Origin: Paracoccaceae bacterium
GTDB taxonomy: Bacteria > Pseudomonadota > Alphaproteobacteria > Rhodobacterales > Rhodobacteraceae
Length of the DNA stretch: 5,748 nucleotides
Direction of reading: 5' to 3'
Assembly (NCBI GenBank): GCA_016764835.1
Contig: JAESRD010000346.1
Span: 1 to 5,748, forward strand
This document shows positions 1 through 5,613 of the stretch, piece after piece; the first letter of the stretch is position 1, and each line of letters starts with the position of its first letter. Position numbers and translations under genes: made by a program. The notes beneath the pieces are model-generated. The model was not told where the DNA came from. It made no database searches and was given only the letters and a program-made list of their open reading frames with translations.

Positions 1-1131
1 CGCATGTCCAACGCCTTTGCCCAGAAAATGGCCGGGCTTGAGGCCGAGCTGTATGAGTTGGCCGGGCGTGACTTTAACGTGCAATCTCCGGCGCAAGTCG
101 GCCAAATTCTGTTCGAAGAAATGGGCCTAGAGGGCGGCAAAAAGACCAAGACCGGCCAGTGGTCCACCCCCGCTGACGCGCTCGAAGACCTTGCCGCTTT
201 GCATGATTTCCCCGCTCGCGTGCTCGACTACCGCCAGCTGCAAAAACTCAAATCGACCTATACCGACGCATTGCAAGACCATATCCACCCCGAGACCGGC
301 CGCGTGCATACCTCATACTCGATCGCCGGGGCCAATACTGGCCGCTTGGCCTCAACAGACCCCAACTTGCAAAACATCCCCGTGCGCTCAGAAGAGGGCC
401 GCCGCATCCGCGAGGCCTTCATCGCTGAGCCGGGCAATGTATTGGTATCGCTTGACTATTCGCAGATCGAGCTGCGTATCCTCGCCCATACCGCTGGCAT
501 CGACGCGCTCAAAGCCGCCTTCGCCGAGGGCCAAGATATCCATGCCGCGACCGCCTCTGAGATGTTCAATGTGCCGCTTGATGAGATGACCCCAGACATC
601 CGCCGCCAAGCCAAAGCGATTAACTTTGGCGTCATCTACGGCATTTCCGGCTTTGGCCTTGCGCGCAATCTGCGTATCCCCCGCGCCGAAGCGCAGGGCT
701 TTATCGATCGTTATTTTGAGCGGTTCCCCGGTATTCGCACCTATATGGACGAAACGGTGGCCTTCGCCAAAGAGCATGAGCGGGTCGAGACCTTGTTTGG
801 CCGCAAGATCAACACCCCGCAGATAAACGCCAAGGGCCCGCATGCCGGGTTTGCCAAACGGGCCGCGATCAATGCGCCGATCCAAGGTTCGGCGGCCGAC
901 ATCATCCGCCGCGCTATGATCCGCATGGAACCGGCGATAGAGGGGATCAATGCGCGGATGTTGCTGCAGGTTCATGATGAGCTGCTGTTTGAGGTGCGCG
1001 AGGACGAGGCCGATGCGTTGATTTCGGCGGCCACCGAGGTGATGGAGGCGGCAGCGGAGCCTGCGGTAAAGCTATCGGTCAAGCTAACTGTTGATGGCGG
1101 GGTTGGGGCCAATTGGGCTGAGGCGCATTAG
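1..1131 (+). CDS. polA: DNA polymerase I, C-terminal polymerase domain (5'-truncated by the window edge)
   Basis: Replication and repair polymerase that fills gaps and replaces RNA primers. The frame is open from base 1, and the family is about 930 residues long, so the ATG at 4-6 is an internal Met and not the start. Numbering from that Met, the family-A motifs appear in order. They are TGRLAST..PNLQNIP (112-126), motif A DYSQIELR with catalytic D151, the O-helix RRQAKAINFGVIYG (200-213), and motif C QVHDELLFEV with catalytic D325. O-helix R200, K204, F208 and Y212 match E. coli R754, K758, F762 and Y766. The Phe at 208 is the type that discriminates against dideoxynucleotides. The 5'-nuclease and 3'-5' exonuclease regions would lie to the left of the window. 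The stop is TAG at 1129-1131. I see no clear terminator directly after it. Confidence 0.97.
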   Translation, partial: RMSNAFAQKMAGLEAELYELAGRDFNVQSPAQVGQILFEEMGLEGGKKTKTGQWSTPADALEDLAALHDFPARVLDYRQLQKLKSTYTDALQDHIHPETGRVHTSYSIAGANTGRLASTDPNLQNIPVRSEEGRRIREAFIAEPGNVLVSLDYSQIELRILAHTAGIDALKAAFAEGQDIHAATASEMFNVPLDEMTPDIRRQAKAINFGVIYGISGFGLARNLRIPRAEAQGFIDRYFERFPGIRTYMDETVAFAKEHERVETLFGRKINTPQINAKGPHAGFAKRAAINAPIQGSAADIIRRAMIRMEPAIEGINARMLLQVHDELLFEVREDEADALISAATEVMEAAAEPAVKLSVKLTVDGGVGANWAEAH

Positions 1132-1147
1132 CGGTGCTGAGCGGTCC

Positions 1148-1176
1148 TTAAATTGTACCCCATTGAAATTTATAAT
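1148..1176 (+). promoter_or_regulatory. Candidate sigma-70-type promoter in the AT-rich gap after polA
   Basis: A perfect TATAAT lies at 1171-1176, with TTAAAT at 1148-1153 (3 of 6 matches to the -35 consensus) exactly 17 bases upstream. It would drive the small ORF at 1226, giving a leader of roughly 40 bases. The stretch is markedly AT-richer than the flanking genes, so a chance match is possible. An inverted 7-mer (TTAAATT at 1148-1154 and AATTTAA at 1174-1180) overlaps both elements. The -10 box is convincing and the -35 is weak. Confidence 0.35.
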
Positions 1177-1188
1177 TTAATCCCCATT
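1158..1188. repeat. Direct repeat CCCCATT flanking the candidate -10 box
   Basis: CCCCATT occurs at 1158-1164 and again at 1182-1188, 24 bases apart start to start, with the TATAAT at 1171-1176 between the copies. Two copies of a 7-mer this close could be half-sites for a regulator, but in a low-complexity AT-rich spacer they may also be chance. No known operator is recognised. Confidence 0.3.
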
Positions 1189-1225
1189 TCTAGTTAACAA
1201 ATACTGTTAGCAAGGGGGGGGCACG

Positions 1226-1405
1226 ATGTCATTTGAACTCGGAATGAGCCTTTTTATGGCGGGCTTTTGCATTGTTGTTGGCAGCATTGCGTGGATATTT
1301 GTGCAGTTGCGAAGTGGCGATTTTGATGCGGTTTGCAGGAACAGCGTCCATCATCAATCTGGCAGCCTTGACCCGGTAACCGTTGCATTAGGCATGGGTC
1401 GCTAA
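1226..1405 (+). CDS. Small hypothetical protein with one predicted membrane helix (59 residues)
   Basis: I do not recognise this protein. The ORF starts at ATG 1226 and ends at TAA 1403-1405. A purine-rich AAGGGGGGGG tract at 1212-1221 could act as the ribosome binding site, with a 4-base gap to the ATG. Residues about 6-28 form one hydrophobic segment (including FMAGFCIVVGSIAWIFVQL) followed by Arg29. This is long enough for a single transmembrane helix and would place the polar C-terminal 30 residues in the cytoplasm by the positive-inside rule. There are Cys residues at 15 and 37. Its third-position GC is visibly lower than in polA or the sugar operon. It has its own candidate promoter and is convergent with galM. 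Against it: it is short, has no known domain, and could be a chance ORF. The start, ribosome site and hydrophobic segment together favour a real small membrane protein, without certainty. Confidence 0.5.
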   Translation: MSFELGMSLFMAGFCIVVGSIAWIFVQLRSGDFDAVCRNSVHHQSGSLDPVTVALGMGR

Positions 1406-1420
1406 AAGCGACGACCCCAT
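1394..1420. terminator. Hairpin between convergent units; possible bidirectional terminator
   Basis: Two competing stems can form. One is GTCGCT (1398-1403) with AGCGAC (1407-1412) and a 3-base AAA loop. The other is ATGGGTCG (1394-1401) with CGACCCCAT (1412-1420), which has one bulged base. The structure starts inside the last codons of the small ORF and ends 1 base before the galM stop codon at 1422-1424. That is where a terminator shared by the two converging messages would be expected. No run of T follows on either strand, so intrinsic termination would be inefficient, and the role is inferred from position. Confidence 0.45.
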
Positions 1421-1421
1421 A

Positions 1422-2396
1422 TTACTCCATTTCAAACCGCCACTCGGTCACCTGCTCCAACTCTTCCCCCGCCGCCAGCTCTATCGAAGGAAAGCCCGCA
1501 TGGTTCGGCGCATCGGGCCAGAGCTGCGCCTCTATTGCCAGCCCTTCATAGGCGGCGTGGCCCGGGCGAATACCGTTGCGTCCGTCATAGACCTGAATGC
1601 CCGGCTCGGTGGTGGCGACTGTCATTGTCACACCAGATTTGCCACGCAGCCAGAGTACATCACGCAAAGCCATCCGGCTATCTGACAGGCAGAAGTTGTG
1701 ATCAAACAATGGGTTATCGCGAGATATCACGCGCATCTCACGCAGGTCATGGCCAGTGCCGGTCACGTCGGCGATCTCGCCTGTGGGGCAATCATCGGCT
1801 GTGGTTGGCAGCACATGGTCAGCGGCAATCCGTATTTGGTGGCCGTCCCAATTGGCTGTCCCGTCAAGGTTCCAGTAGGAATGGTTAGCGAAATTGATCA
1901 GCGTCAACGCGTCGGTTTGCACGGTCACGCTCATCTTTAGATTGGCCGGTGCGCTCAGCTCAAACCGGGCCTCAACCCGGCGGTTGCCGGGAAAACCGGC
2001 CTCGCCATCGGGCAGATCAACTGCCAGCACGACAAAATCTGCGCCATGCTCGACAATATCCCAGATCTTGAAATGCGTGCCGCCACTGGCCGAATGCAGG
2101 CAATGCCGGCCCAGCTGATTGGCCTCAAATTTGAGAATGTCATCGCCGAGACGCGCTGTTGCGCCCGAAAAACGGTTAACCACCGGGCCAACAAGCGCCC
2201 CATGATAGACCATATCACTCTCGTAATCGGCTAAGTTTTGCGACCCAAGGGTGAGCGAATAGTCGTGCCCGCGCAGGCGTACATCCTGCAAAAACGCCCC
2301 AAGAGTGAGCAACGTGACGCGCAAGTCACCGGCTTCGAGGTCTATTGCTTTGACCGTTTGGCCGGATTTCATCGTGCCAAATGTACGTATATTCAT
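1422..2396 (-). CDS. galM: Aldose 1-epimerase (galactose mutarotase)
   Basis: Interconverts the alpha and beta anomers of an aldose, probably galactose, feeding the anomer the dehydrogenase uses. The protein is 324 residues, normal for the family. GalM hallmarks are N74-R75 in the VVNRF motif, H101, H172 in NHSYWNL, D232 in the FDHNF motif, and the catalytic-base candidate E289 in IEAQLWPDAPN. H101 and H172 are the expected substrate-contacting and general-acid histidines. The frame is open upstream to an ATG at 2447, but I choose ATG 2396-2394. It has an AGGTGA ribosome site 7 bases upstream and overlaps the preceding stop as ATGA (2393-2396), whereas the longer form would run 55 bases into the lactonase gene. 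It is the last gene of the operon and is followed by the hairpin at 1394-1420. The family is clear; galactose as substrate rests on the operon context. Confidence 0.94.
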   Translation of the reverse strand: MNIRTFGTMKSGQTVKAIDLEAGDLRVTLLTLGAFLQDVRLRGHDYSLTLGSQNLADYESDMVYHGALVGPVVNRFSGATARLGDDILKFEANQLGRHCLHSASGGTHFKIWDIVEHGADFVVLAVDLPDGEAGFPGNRRVEARFELSAPANLKMSVTVQTDALTLINFANHSYWNLDGTANWDGHQIRIAADHVLPTTADDCPTGEIADVTGTGHDLREMRVISRDNPLFDHNFCLSDSRMALRDVLWLRGKSGVTMTVATTEPGIQVYDGRNGIRPGHAAYEGLAIEAQLWPDAPNHAGFPSIELAAGEELEQVTEWRFEME

Positions 2397-3247
2397 CCCA
2401 AAATCACCTGATGTTCGCGTTGCCCTGTCGCGTTGGTTTGTTTGCAAAAAGTGCGCCCGGTATTGGGGTGCAATGCGATATGGTCCTGGCTCAGCCCGGC
2501 AGCAGCTGAAGTGACGTAAAGCATTGACAGATCTGGCCCGCCAAAGGCCGGACAGCTGGTTTGCGCCGCGGTAAATTTGTGTTCCTCGCGAAAACTGCCG
2601 TTCGGCTCATAAACCGCCACACGGTAGGCGCCCCATTGGGCGTTCCACATGGCGCCATCAGCGGCAATAACCGCGCCGTCTGCATTATACTCTGTGCCGC
2701 GCAGATCAACGAATATCTCAGGCTCGCCTTTCGGCCATCCATGATCATCAAGCCGGACTTTCATGATTTTTTTGTCACGGGTATCGGCGAAATAGGCCCA
2801 AAGCCCGTCTGGTGAAAAACAGATAGCATTGGCGATGGTTACGGGCGCGTAAAGCTGGCGCAGCTCGCCGCGATAATAGCGCCAGATTGAGCCAAGCTCG
2901 GGTTCGGCCCCGAGGCCCATGATCCCGATCCAGAAGCCGCCATACGGGTCGGCGCGGCCATCATTGGGCCGGGCGGCGGGGTTGTTGGCGTCAAGGGCAA
3001 TGATTTCTTCGCTGGCACCGGTTTCAATGTTGAAATTGACCAGCGCGTCAGAGGTGGCGACCATCAAATGGTCGTGGTCGATCCAGCCTGCCGCCGAGAC
3101 GAAGCTGTCAAAGTTCCAATGTTTGCCAGAGCGGTGCAGGCGGTGGCTGAGTATGTCGAACCAAAAGAACTCTTGCCGTTCGGGGTGCCAGAGCGGGCCT
3201 TCGCCAAGCAGGCAATTTGTATCGTCGAAAATGTGGTCATCATTCAT
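2393..3247 (-). CDS. SMP-30/gluconolactonase family sugar lactonase (probable galactonolactonase)
   Basis: Predicted to hydrolyse the aldonolactone made by the dehydrogenase to the free aldonate, here probably D-galactono-lactone to D-galactonate. The protein is a 284-residue beta-propeller with the family's metal and substrate residues. These are E16 in GEGP, R93 and N95-D96 in RPNDGRADPYG, N140 in IANAICFSPDG, and D190 in YNADGAV. E16, N140 and D190 correspond to the divalent-metal ligands of human SMP-30. The C-terminal FGGPDLSMLYVTSA motif is also present. The frame is open to an ATG at 3403, but that would cover half of dgoA. ATG 3247 has GAGG 9 bases upstream and overlaps the dgoA stop by 8 bases (3240-3247). 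The stop overlaps the galM start as ATGA. Substrate is inferred from the neighbours; arabino-, xylono- or gluconolactone cannot be excluded. Confidence 0.94.
   Translation of the reverse strand: MNDDHIFDDTNCLLGEGPLWHPERQEFFWFDILSHRLHRSGKHWNFDSFVSAAGWIDHDHLMVATSDALVNFNIETGASEEIIALDANNPAARPNDGRADPYGGFWIGIMGLGAEPELGSIWRYYRGELRQLYAPVTIANAICFSPDGLWAYFADTRDKKIMKVRLDDHGWPKGEPEIFVDLRGTEYNADGAVIAADGAMWNAQWGAYRVAVYEPNGSFREEHKFTAAQTSCPAFGGPDLSMLYVTSAAAGLSQDHIALHPNTGRTFCKQTNATGQREHQVILG
2404..2409 (-). promoter_or_regulatory. Ribosome binding site that fixes the galM start
   Basis: On the minus strand AGGTGA lies 7 bases before ATG 2396-2394 and inside the last codons of the lactonase gene. It supports the short galM start over the upstream in-frame ATG at 2447. 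Confidence 0.7.
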
Positions 3248-3256
3248 GGGACAAGG

Positions 3257-3260
3257 CCTC
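3257..3260 (-). promoter_or_regulatory. Ribosome binding site for the lactonase gene
   Basis: GAGG on the minus strand lies 9 bases before ATG 3247-3245, inside the 3' end of dgoA. It supports this start over the upstream in-frame ATG at 3403. Confidence 0.55.
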
Positions 3261-3538
3261 ATCATAGGCAGCGACGACCTGTTTGGCGCGGGCTGCGATT
3301 TGGGTGGCAGACATGCCGGGTTTGTAAAGCGCTGTACCGAGGCCAAAGCCATTGGCACCGGCGGCGAGCCATTCGGAGAAGTTGTCCGGGCCAGCGCCGC
3401 CAACGGTGTAAACCAGCGTTTGGGCGGGCAAAACGGCGCGGATGGCTTTCAGGCCGGAGGGGCCAACCAGCCCTGCCGGGAACAGCTTAAGCCCGGTCGC
3501 TCCTGCGGCGAGGGCGGCAAAACAGTCGGTTGGGGTCA

Positions 3539-3595
3539 TGACACCGGGCCAACTTTGCAGGCCGGGCTTCGGGTGGCGCGGATGACATCGGGGTC
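3539..3595 (-). other. Frameshift interval in dgoA
   Basis: The shift must lie between the TGA at 3596-3594, which closes the downstream frame on its 5' side, and the TGA at 3538-3536, which ends the upstream frame. Family-like sequence runs in the first frame through DVIRATR (CGA codon 3571-3569) and resumes in the second frame as [10 protein letters not shown] (from 3569). This places the lesion at about 3567-3572, next to C-rich runs. A 6-bp stem with one bulged base (3544-3550 with 3560-3565, 9-base loop) lies just downstream. No X-XXY-YYZ slippery heptamer is seen in the zero frame, so programmed frameshifting is not supported. Confidence 0.85.
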
Positions 3596-3846
3596 AGTGT
3601 TCGGCGACACGATCAGGCTGCCGCCAAGCTGGGCCACACCAGCCACTTGTTCGGTGGTCAGCACCGTGCCTGCGCCAAAGACGGCGGCGTCGCCGCAGGC
3701 GCTGATCATGGCTTCAAGCGACAGCATCGGCTGTGGCGAGTTGAGCGGCACCTCGATCATGGTGATCCCGGCATCTATCAGCGCGCGGGCAGCCGGGGCG
3801 GCCTCGTCTGGAGTGATGCCGCGCAAAATGGCAATAATCGGGCGGG

Positions 3847-4755
3847 TCATGTTTGAGGCTCCAATAGGGCAAAACCGGCGGTAAGCCCGGCCAATGTTGT
3901 GCTCTCAACGTCGGCCAAACGGGCGGGGACGCTGAGCGCATGCAGGGCTTGTTTATAGCGCGTGGCCAGCGCAGGCGCGCCGATCAATACGACTTCGCGG
4001 CCGAGCCAATAGGGCTTGGCGGCGGCCAACTCTGCGCCGATGAGCAGGCCAGACAGACGCTCGGCGGCCACTTCATTGGGCAGATCATTGAGCAGGCCCT
4101 CAGCGCGCAGCGAAAACAAGCGGGCCGCCAGTGCTTCGGGGCGGGCGAGGCCGGTTTCAACGGCTTGGTCGAAATGTTCGGTCATGGGCGGCGCGCCTGT
4201 GGGCATCGAGTGGCGCAAAACCGTGTGCTGGCTCAGCGCGGCATAGAGCTCGCCTGTCATGAAGCTGCGAAACGACACCACTTCGCCAGCGCTGATCTCA
4301 GCCCATTTGCTGTGGCTGCCGGGCAGGCAGATGACGCCGTCCCATTTGGGGTTTTGGGCAATGTACCCGGCGATCTGGGTTTCTTCGCCGCGCATAACAT
4401 CTGCTGGGTTGGCTTGGCTAAGCCCCGGTAGAATATAAACTTCTAGCCCCGGTGCAAGTGTTGGTGCACGCTTTGGCACTGTGCCGACCGGCGGACATGG
4501 CACGGCGGCATAGGGGGCCTCTGCCCAGCCAGTTTTGGCGCCCGCCATGCCACAGATAACCACGCGGCCTTTGCCGCCGGGCAGCCAGTCTTGCGCCAAG
4601 GCCAGTAGGGCGGGCTCGAATTCACTGGGGCTAAGCTTGCCCATGCCGTCGGCTGATTGGCGCGGGGCTGATACGCTGCCACTTTCGCTGATCGCCCAAA
4701 GTCGCAGCTGAGTTGTGCCCCAATCGGCGGCAAGCCATTTGGGTGCGTCACTCAT
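3847..4755 (-). CDS. dgoK: 2-dehydro-3-deoxygalactonokinase
   Basis: ATP-dependent cytoplasmic kinase that makes 2-dehydro-3-deoxy-6-phosphogalactonate, the substrate of DgoA. The protein is 302 residues against 292 in E. coli DgoK. Recognisable blocks are the N-terminal [11 protein letters not shown] phosphate-binding motif (10-20), ICGMAG (67-72), VMRGEETQ (120-127), LPGSHSKW (144-151), FRSFMTGEL, and LSGLLIGAE (234-242). Together these are characteristic of DgoK and not of the PfkB-type KDG kinases. The ATG at 4755 overlaps the dehydrogenase stop as ATGA (4752-4755), with only a weak AGG just upstream, so it probably depends on translational coupling. Its own stop overlaps the dgoA start in the same way (3847-3850). 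The gene appears intact. Kinase and aldolase side by side are the strongest pointer to a galactonate-type pathway. Confidence 0.95.
   Translation of the reverse strand: MSDAPKWLAADWGTTQLRLWAISESGSVSAPRQSADGMGKLSPSEFEPALLALAQDWLPGGKGRVVICGMAGAKTGWAEAPYAAVPCPPVGTVPKRAPTLAPGLEVYILPGLSQANPADVMRGEETQIAGYIAQNPKWDGVICLPGSHSKWAEISAGEVVSFRSFMTGELYAALSQHTVLRHSMPTGAPPMTEHFDQAVETGLARPEALAARLFSLRAEGLLNDLPNEVAAERLSGLLIGAELAAAKPYWLGREVVLIGAPALATRYKQALHALSVPARLADVESTTLAGLTAGFALLEPQT
3859..3862 (-). promoter_or_regulatory. Ribosome binding site for dgoA
   Basis: GGAG on the minus strand lies 8 bases before ATG 3850-3848 and within the last codons of dgoK. It supports this start and independent loading of ribosomes on the broken aldolase gene. 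Confidence 0.55.
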
Positions 4756-5537
4756 GCGCCTGCGACCACGCCAGCATCAACGGTCATGACTTGGCCAGTC
4801 ATCATTCGCGAGGCATCTGAGGCGAGAAACAGGGTCGGTGCGACCATATCCTCTGGCATGATTAACTCTTTGAGGCTTTGCATGGCACGGTGTTTTTCAA
4901 TGCCTTCTGGCGTCGCCCAAACTTCTTTTTGCTTTGGCGTCAGCACCCAGCCCGGCGCTATAGCATTAACCCGAATGCCATCAGGCCCCCATTCGCGGGC
5001 AAGCGAGCGGGTCATGCCCGTCACACCGGCTTTGCTGGCAATATAGGTCGAAAGATCGGGCAGGCCCATGACATGGCTGATCGAACTATAATTGATGATA
5101 GAGCCACCGCCGCGCGTCTTCATCGACACTGCCGCGCGCTGGGCGGCAAAGAACTGCGCCTTAATATTAACGGCGCTCATTTCATCCCAAAACGCCTCAT
5201 CAACAGCGTCGGCGGCGCGGCGCATGTCATTGGCGGCGTTGTTTACCAGTGCGGCCAGTGGGCCATGGCTGGCCACGGCTTGGTCAATGCTGGCCTGCAA
5301 ATCTTCAGTTTTTGTAATGTCGCAGGAGACGAAAAGCGGCAATAGGCCGGTCTCAGACTTTATGTCCTCGGCCAGCTCTGTGCTGTCGGCAATATCGCAA
5401 AAGGCGACCCTAGCGCCTTGGCGGGCAAAGCCGCGGGTGAGCGCGGCACCGATGCCGCTGCCACCGCCAGTGATAAACACCGCCGCCCCATCAAGATCAG
5501 GGAACGAGGCACGGTTGGGCGTGATTTGCTGTGTCAT
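4752..5537 (-). CDS. SDR-family sugar 1-dehydrogenase (probable D-galactose 1-dehydrogenase)
   Basis: Predicted to oxidise an aldose at C1 to the aldonolactone using NAD(P)+. The protein is 261 residues, typical of a classical short-chain dehydrogenase. It shows the TGGGSGIG nucleotide loop (23-30), D48 at the end of strand 2 (favouring NAD+), NNAA (99-102, canonical NNAG), N124, S152, and the YxxxK pair Y165/K169. This is a complete N-S-Y-K set. The segments around GFARQGA, MKTRGGG and LFLASD resemble Caulobacter-type xylose and rhizobial-type galactose dehydrogenases. It is the first gene of the operon and lies 76 bases downstream of the ackA stop. ATG 5537 is the only reasonable start, since the ATG at 5574 is out of frame. 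No good ribosome site precedes it, which is unusual for the lead gene. D-galactose is inferred from the dgoK-dgoA context; L-arabinose, D-fucose or D-xylose remain possible. Confidence 0.92.
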   Translation of the reverse strand: MTQQITPNRASFPDLDGAAVFITGGGSGIGAALTRGFARQGARVAFCDIADSTELAEDIKSETGLLPLFVSCDITKTEDLQASIDQAVASHGPLAALVNNAANDMRRAADAVDEAFWDEMSAVNIKAQFFAAQRAAVSMKTRGGGSIINYSSISHVMGLPDLSTYIASKAGVTGMTRSLAREWGPDGIRVNAIAPGWVLTPKQKEVWATPEGIEKHRAMQSLKELIMPEDMVAPTLFLASDASRMMTGQVMTVDAGVVAGA

Positions 5538-5550
5538 GAAATGTCAGACC

Positions 5551-5571
5551 GTTATTGATAACGTTAATAAC
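5551..5571. promoter_or_regulatory. Palindromic operator-like site, LacI-family type, ahead of the sugar operon
   Basis: GTTATT (5551-5556) is mirrored by AATAAC (5566-5571). Overlapping this, TTGATAAC|GTTAATAA (5555-5570) is an imperfect palindrome around the centre AACGTT, with 6 of 8 positions symmetric. A central CG within an AT-rich palindrome is typical of LacI/GalR-family operators. The site lies 14-34 bases upstream of the dehydrogenase ATG and next to the candidate -10 box, where a repressor relieved by a sugar or sugar acid would act. The regulator gene itself is not in the window. Confidence 0.6.
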
Positions 5572-5597
5572 CATAGCGGCTCTGGCCCGCAGAGCAA
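5570..5597 (-). promoter_or_regulatory. Candidate promoter of the sugar operon
   Basis: On the minus strand TTGCTC (5597-5592) and TATGGT (5575-5570) are separated by 16 bases. They match the -35 at 3 of 6 and the -10 at 4 of 6 positions. Transcription would begin inside the palindrome at 5551-5571, a geometry suited to repression. The match is weak, and the assignment relies on the lack of better candidates in the 76-base gap. Confidence 0.35.
5579..5595 (-). terminator. Hairpin after ackA; weak terminator candidate
   Basis: GCTCTG and CAGAGC pair perfectly over 6 bases around a 5-base GC-rich loop, about 19 bases past the ackA stop codon. No T run follows on the minus strand, and the stem overlaps the candidate -35 of the sugar operon. 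Termination is therefore only a possibility; the structure could equally be chance. Confidence 0.25.
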
Positions 5598-5613
5598 GCG
5601 GCTTTGGGCTGGG

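Larger units (their letters stand above)
3240..3850 (-). pseudogene. dgoA: 2-dehydro-3-deoxy-6-phosphogalactonate aldolase, split by a frameshift
   Basis: The intact enzyme cleaves 2-dehydro-3-deoxy-6-phosphogalactonate to pyruvate and D-glyceraldehyde 3-phosphate. Two ORFs each carry one half. ORF 3850-3536 (104 residues) starts at an ATGA overlap with dgoK, with GGAG 8 bases upstream. It contains R10 in [10 protein letters not shown]33 in IEVPLNSP, and the FGAGTVLT and LIVSPNTDP strands. ORF 3539-3240 (99 residues) has the Schiff-base lysine K18 in GLKLFP, then YTVGGAGP and GFGLGTALY. Upstream of its ATG the same frame reads [10 protein letters not shown], the expected strand 5, back to about 3569. 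One missing base near 3567-3572 therefore explains the break, and the restored product is about 203 residues against 205 in E. coli DgoA. Every expected active-site residue survives, which suggests a recent lesion or a sequencing error. No other defect is visible. Confidence 0.88.

Noticed and set aside
4..6. ATG as the start of a complete 375-residue polymerase
   Set aside because: The frame is open to base 1 and DNA polymerase I is about 930 residues, so this is an internal Met of a truncated gene.
388..975. Antisense ORF of 195 codons on the - strand inside polA
   Set aside because: It lies wholly opposite conserved polymerase motifs and shows no recognisable family.
2397..2447. 17-residue N-terminal extension of galM from ATG 2447
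   Set aside because: It overlaps the lactonase gene by 55 bases, while ATG 2396 has a good ribosome site and an ATGA overlap.
3248..3403. 52-residue N-terminal extension of the lactonase from ATG 3403
   Set aside because: It lies over the 3' half of dgoA, has no family similarity, and ATG 3247 has a ribosome site and matches the family start.
3536..3595. Programmed -1 ribosomal frameshift in dgoA
   Set aside because: There is a stem downstream of the shift region, but no zero-frame slippery heptamer, and no known need for recoding in this family.
2919..3884. Antisense ORF of 321 codons on the + strand across the lactonase and dgoA
   Set aside because: It mirrors two recognised genes, has a low-complexity composition and no domain; long antisense frames are common in GC-rich genes.
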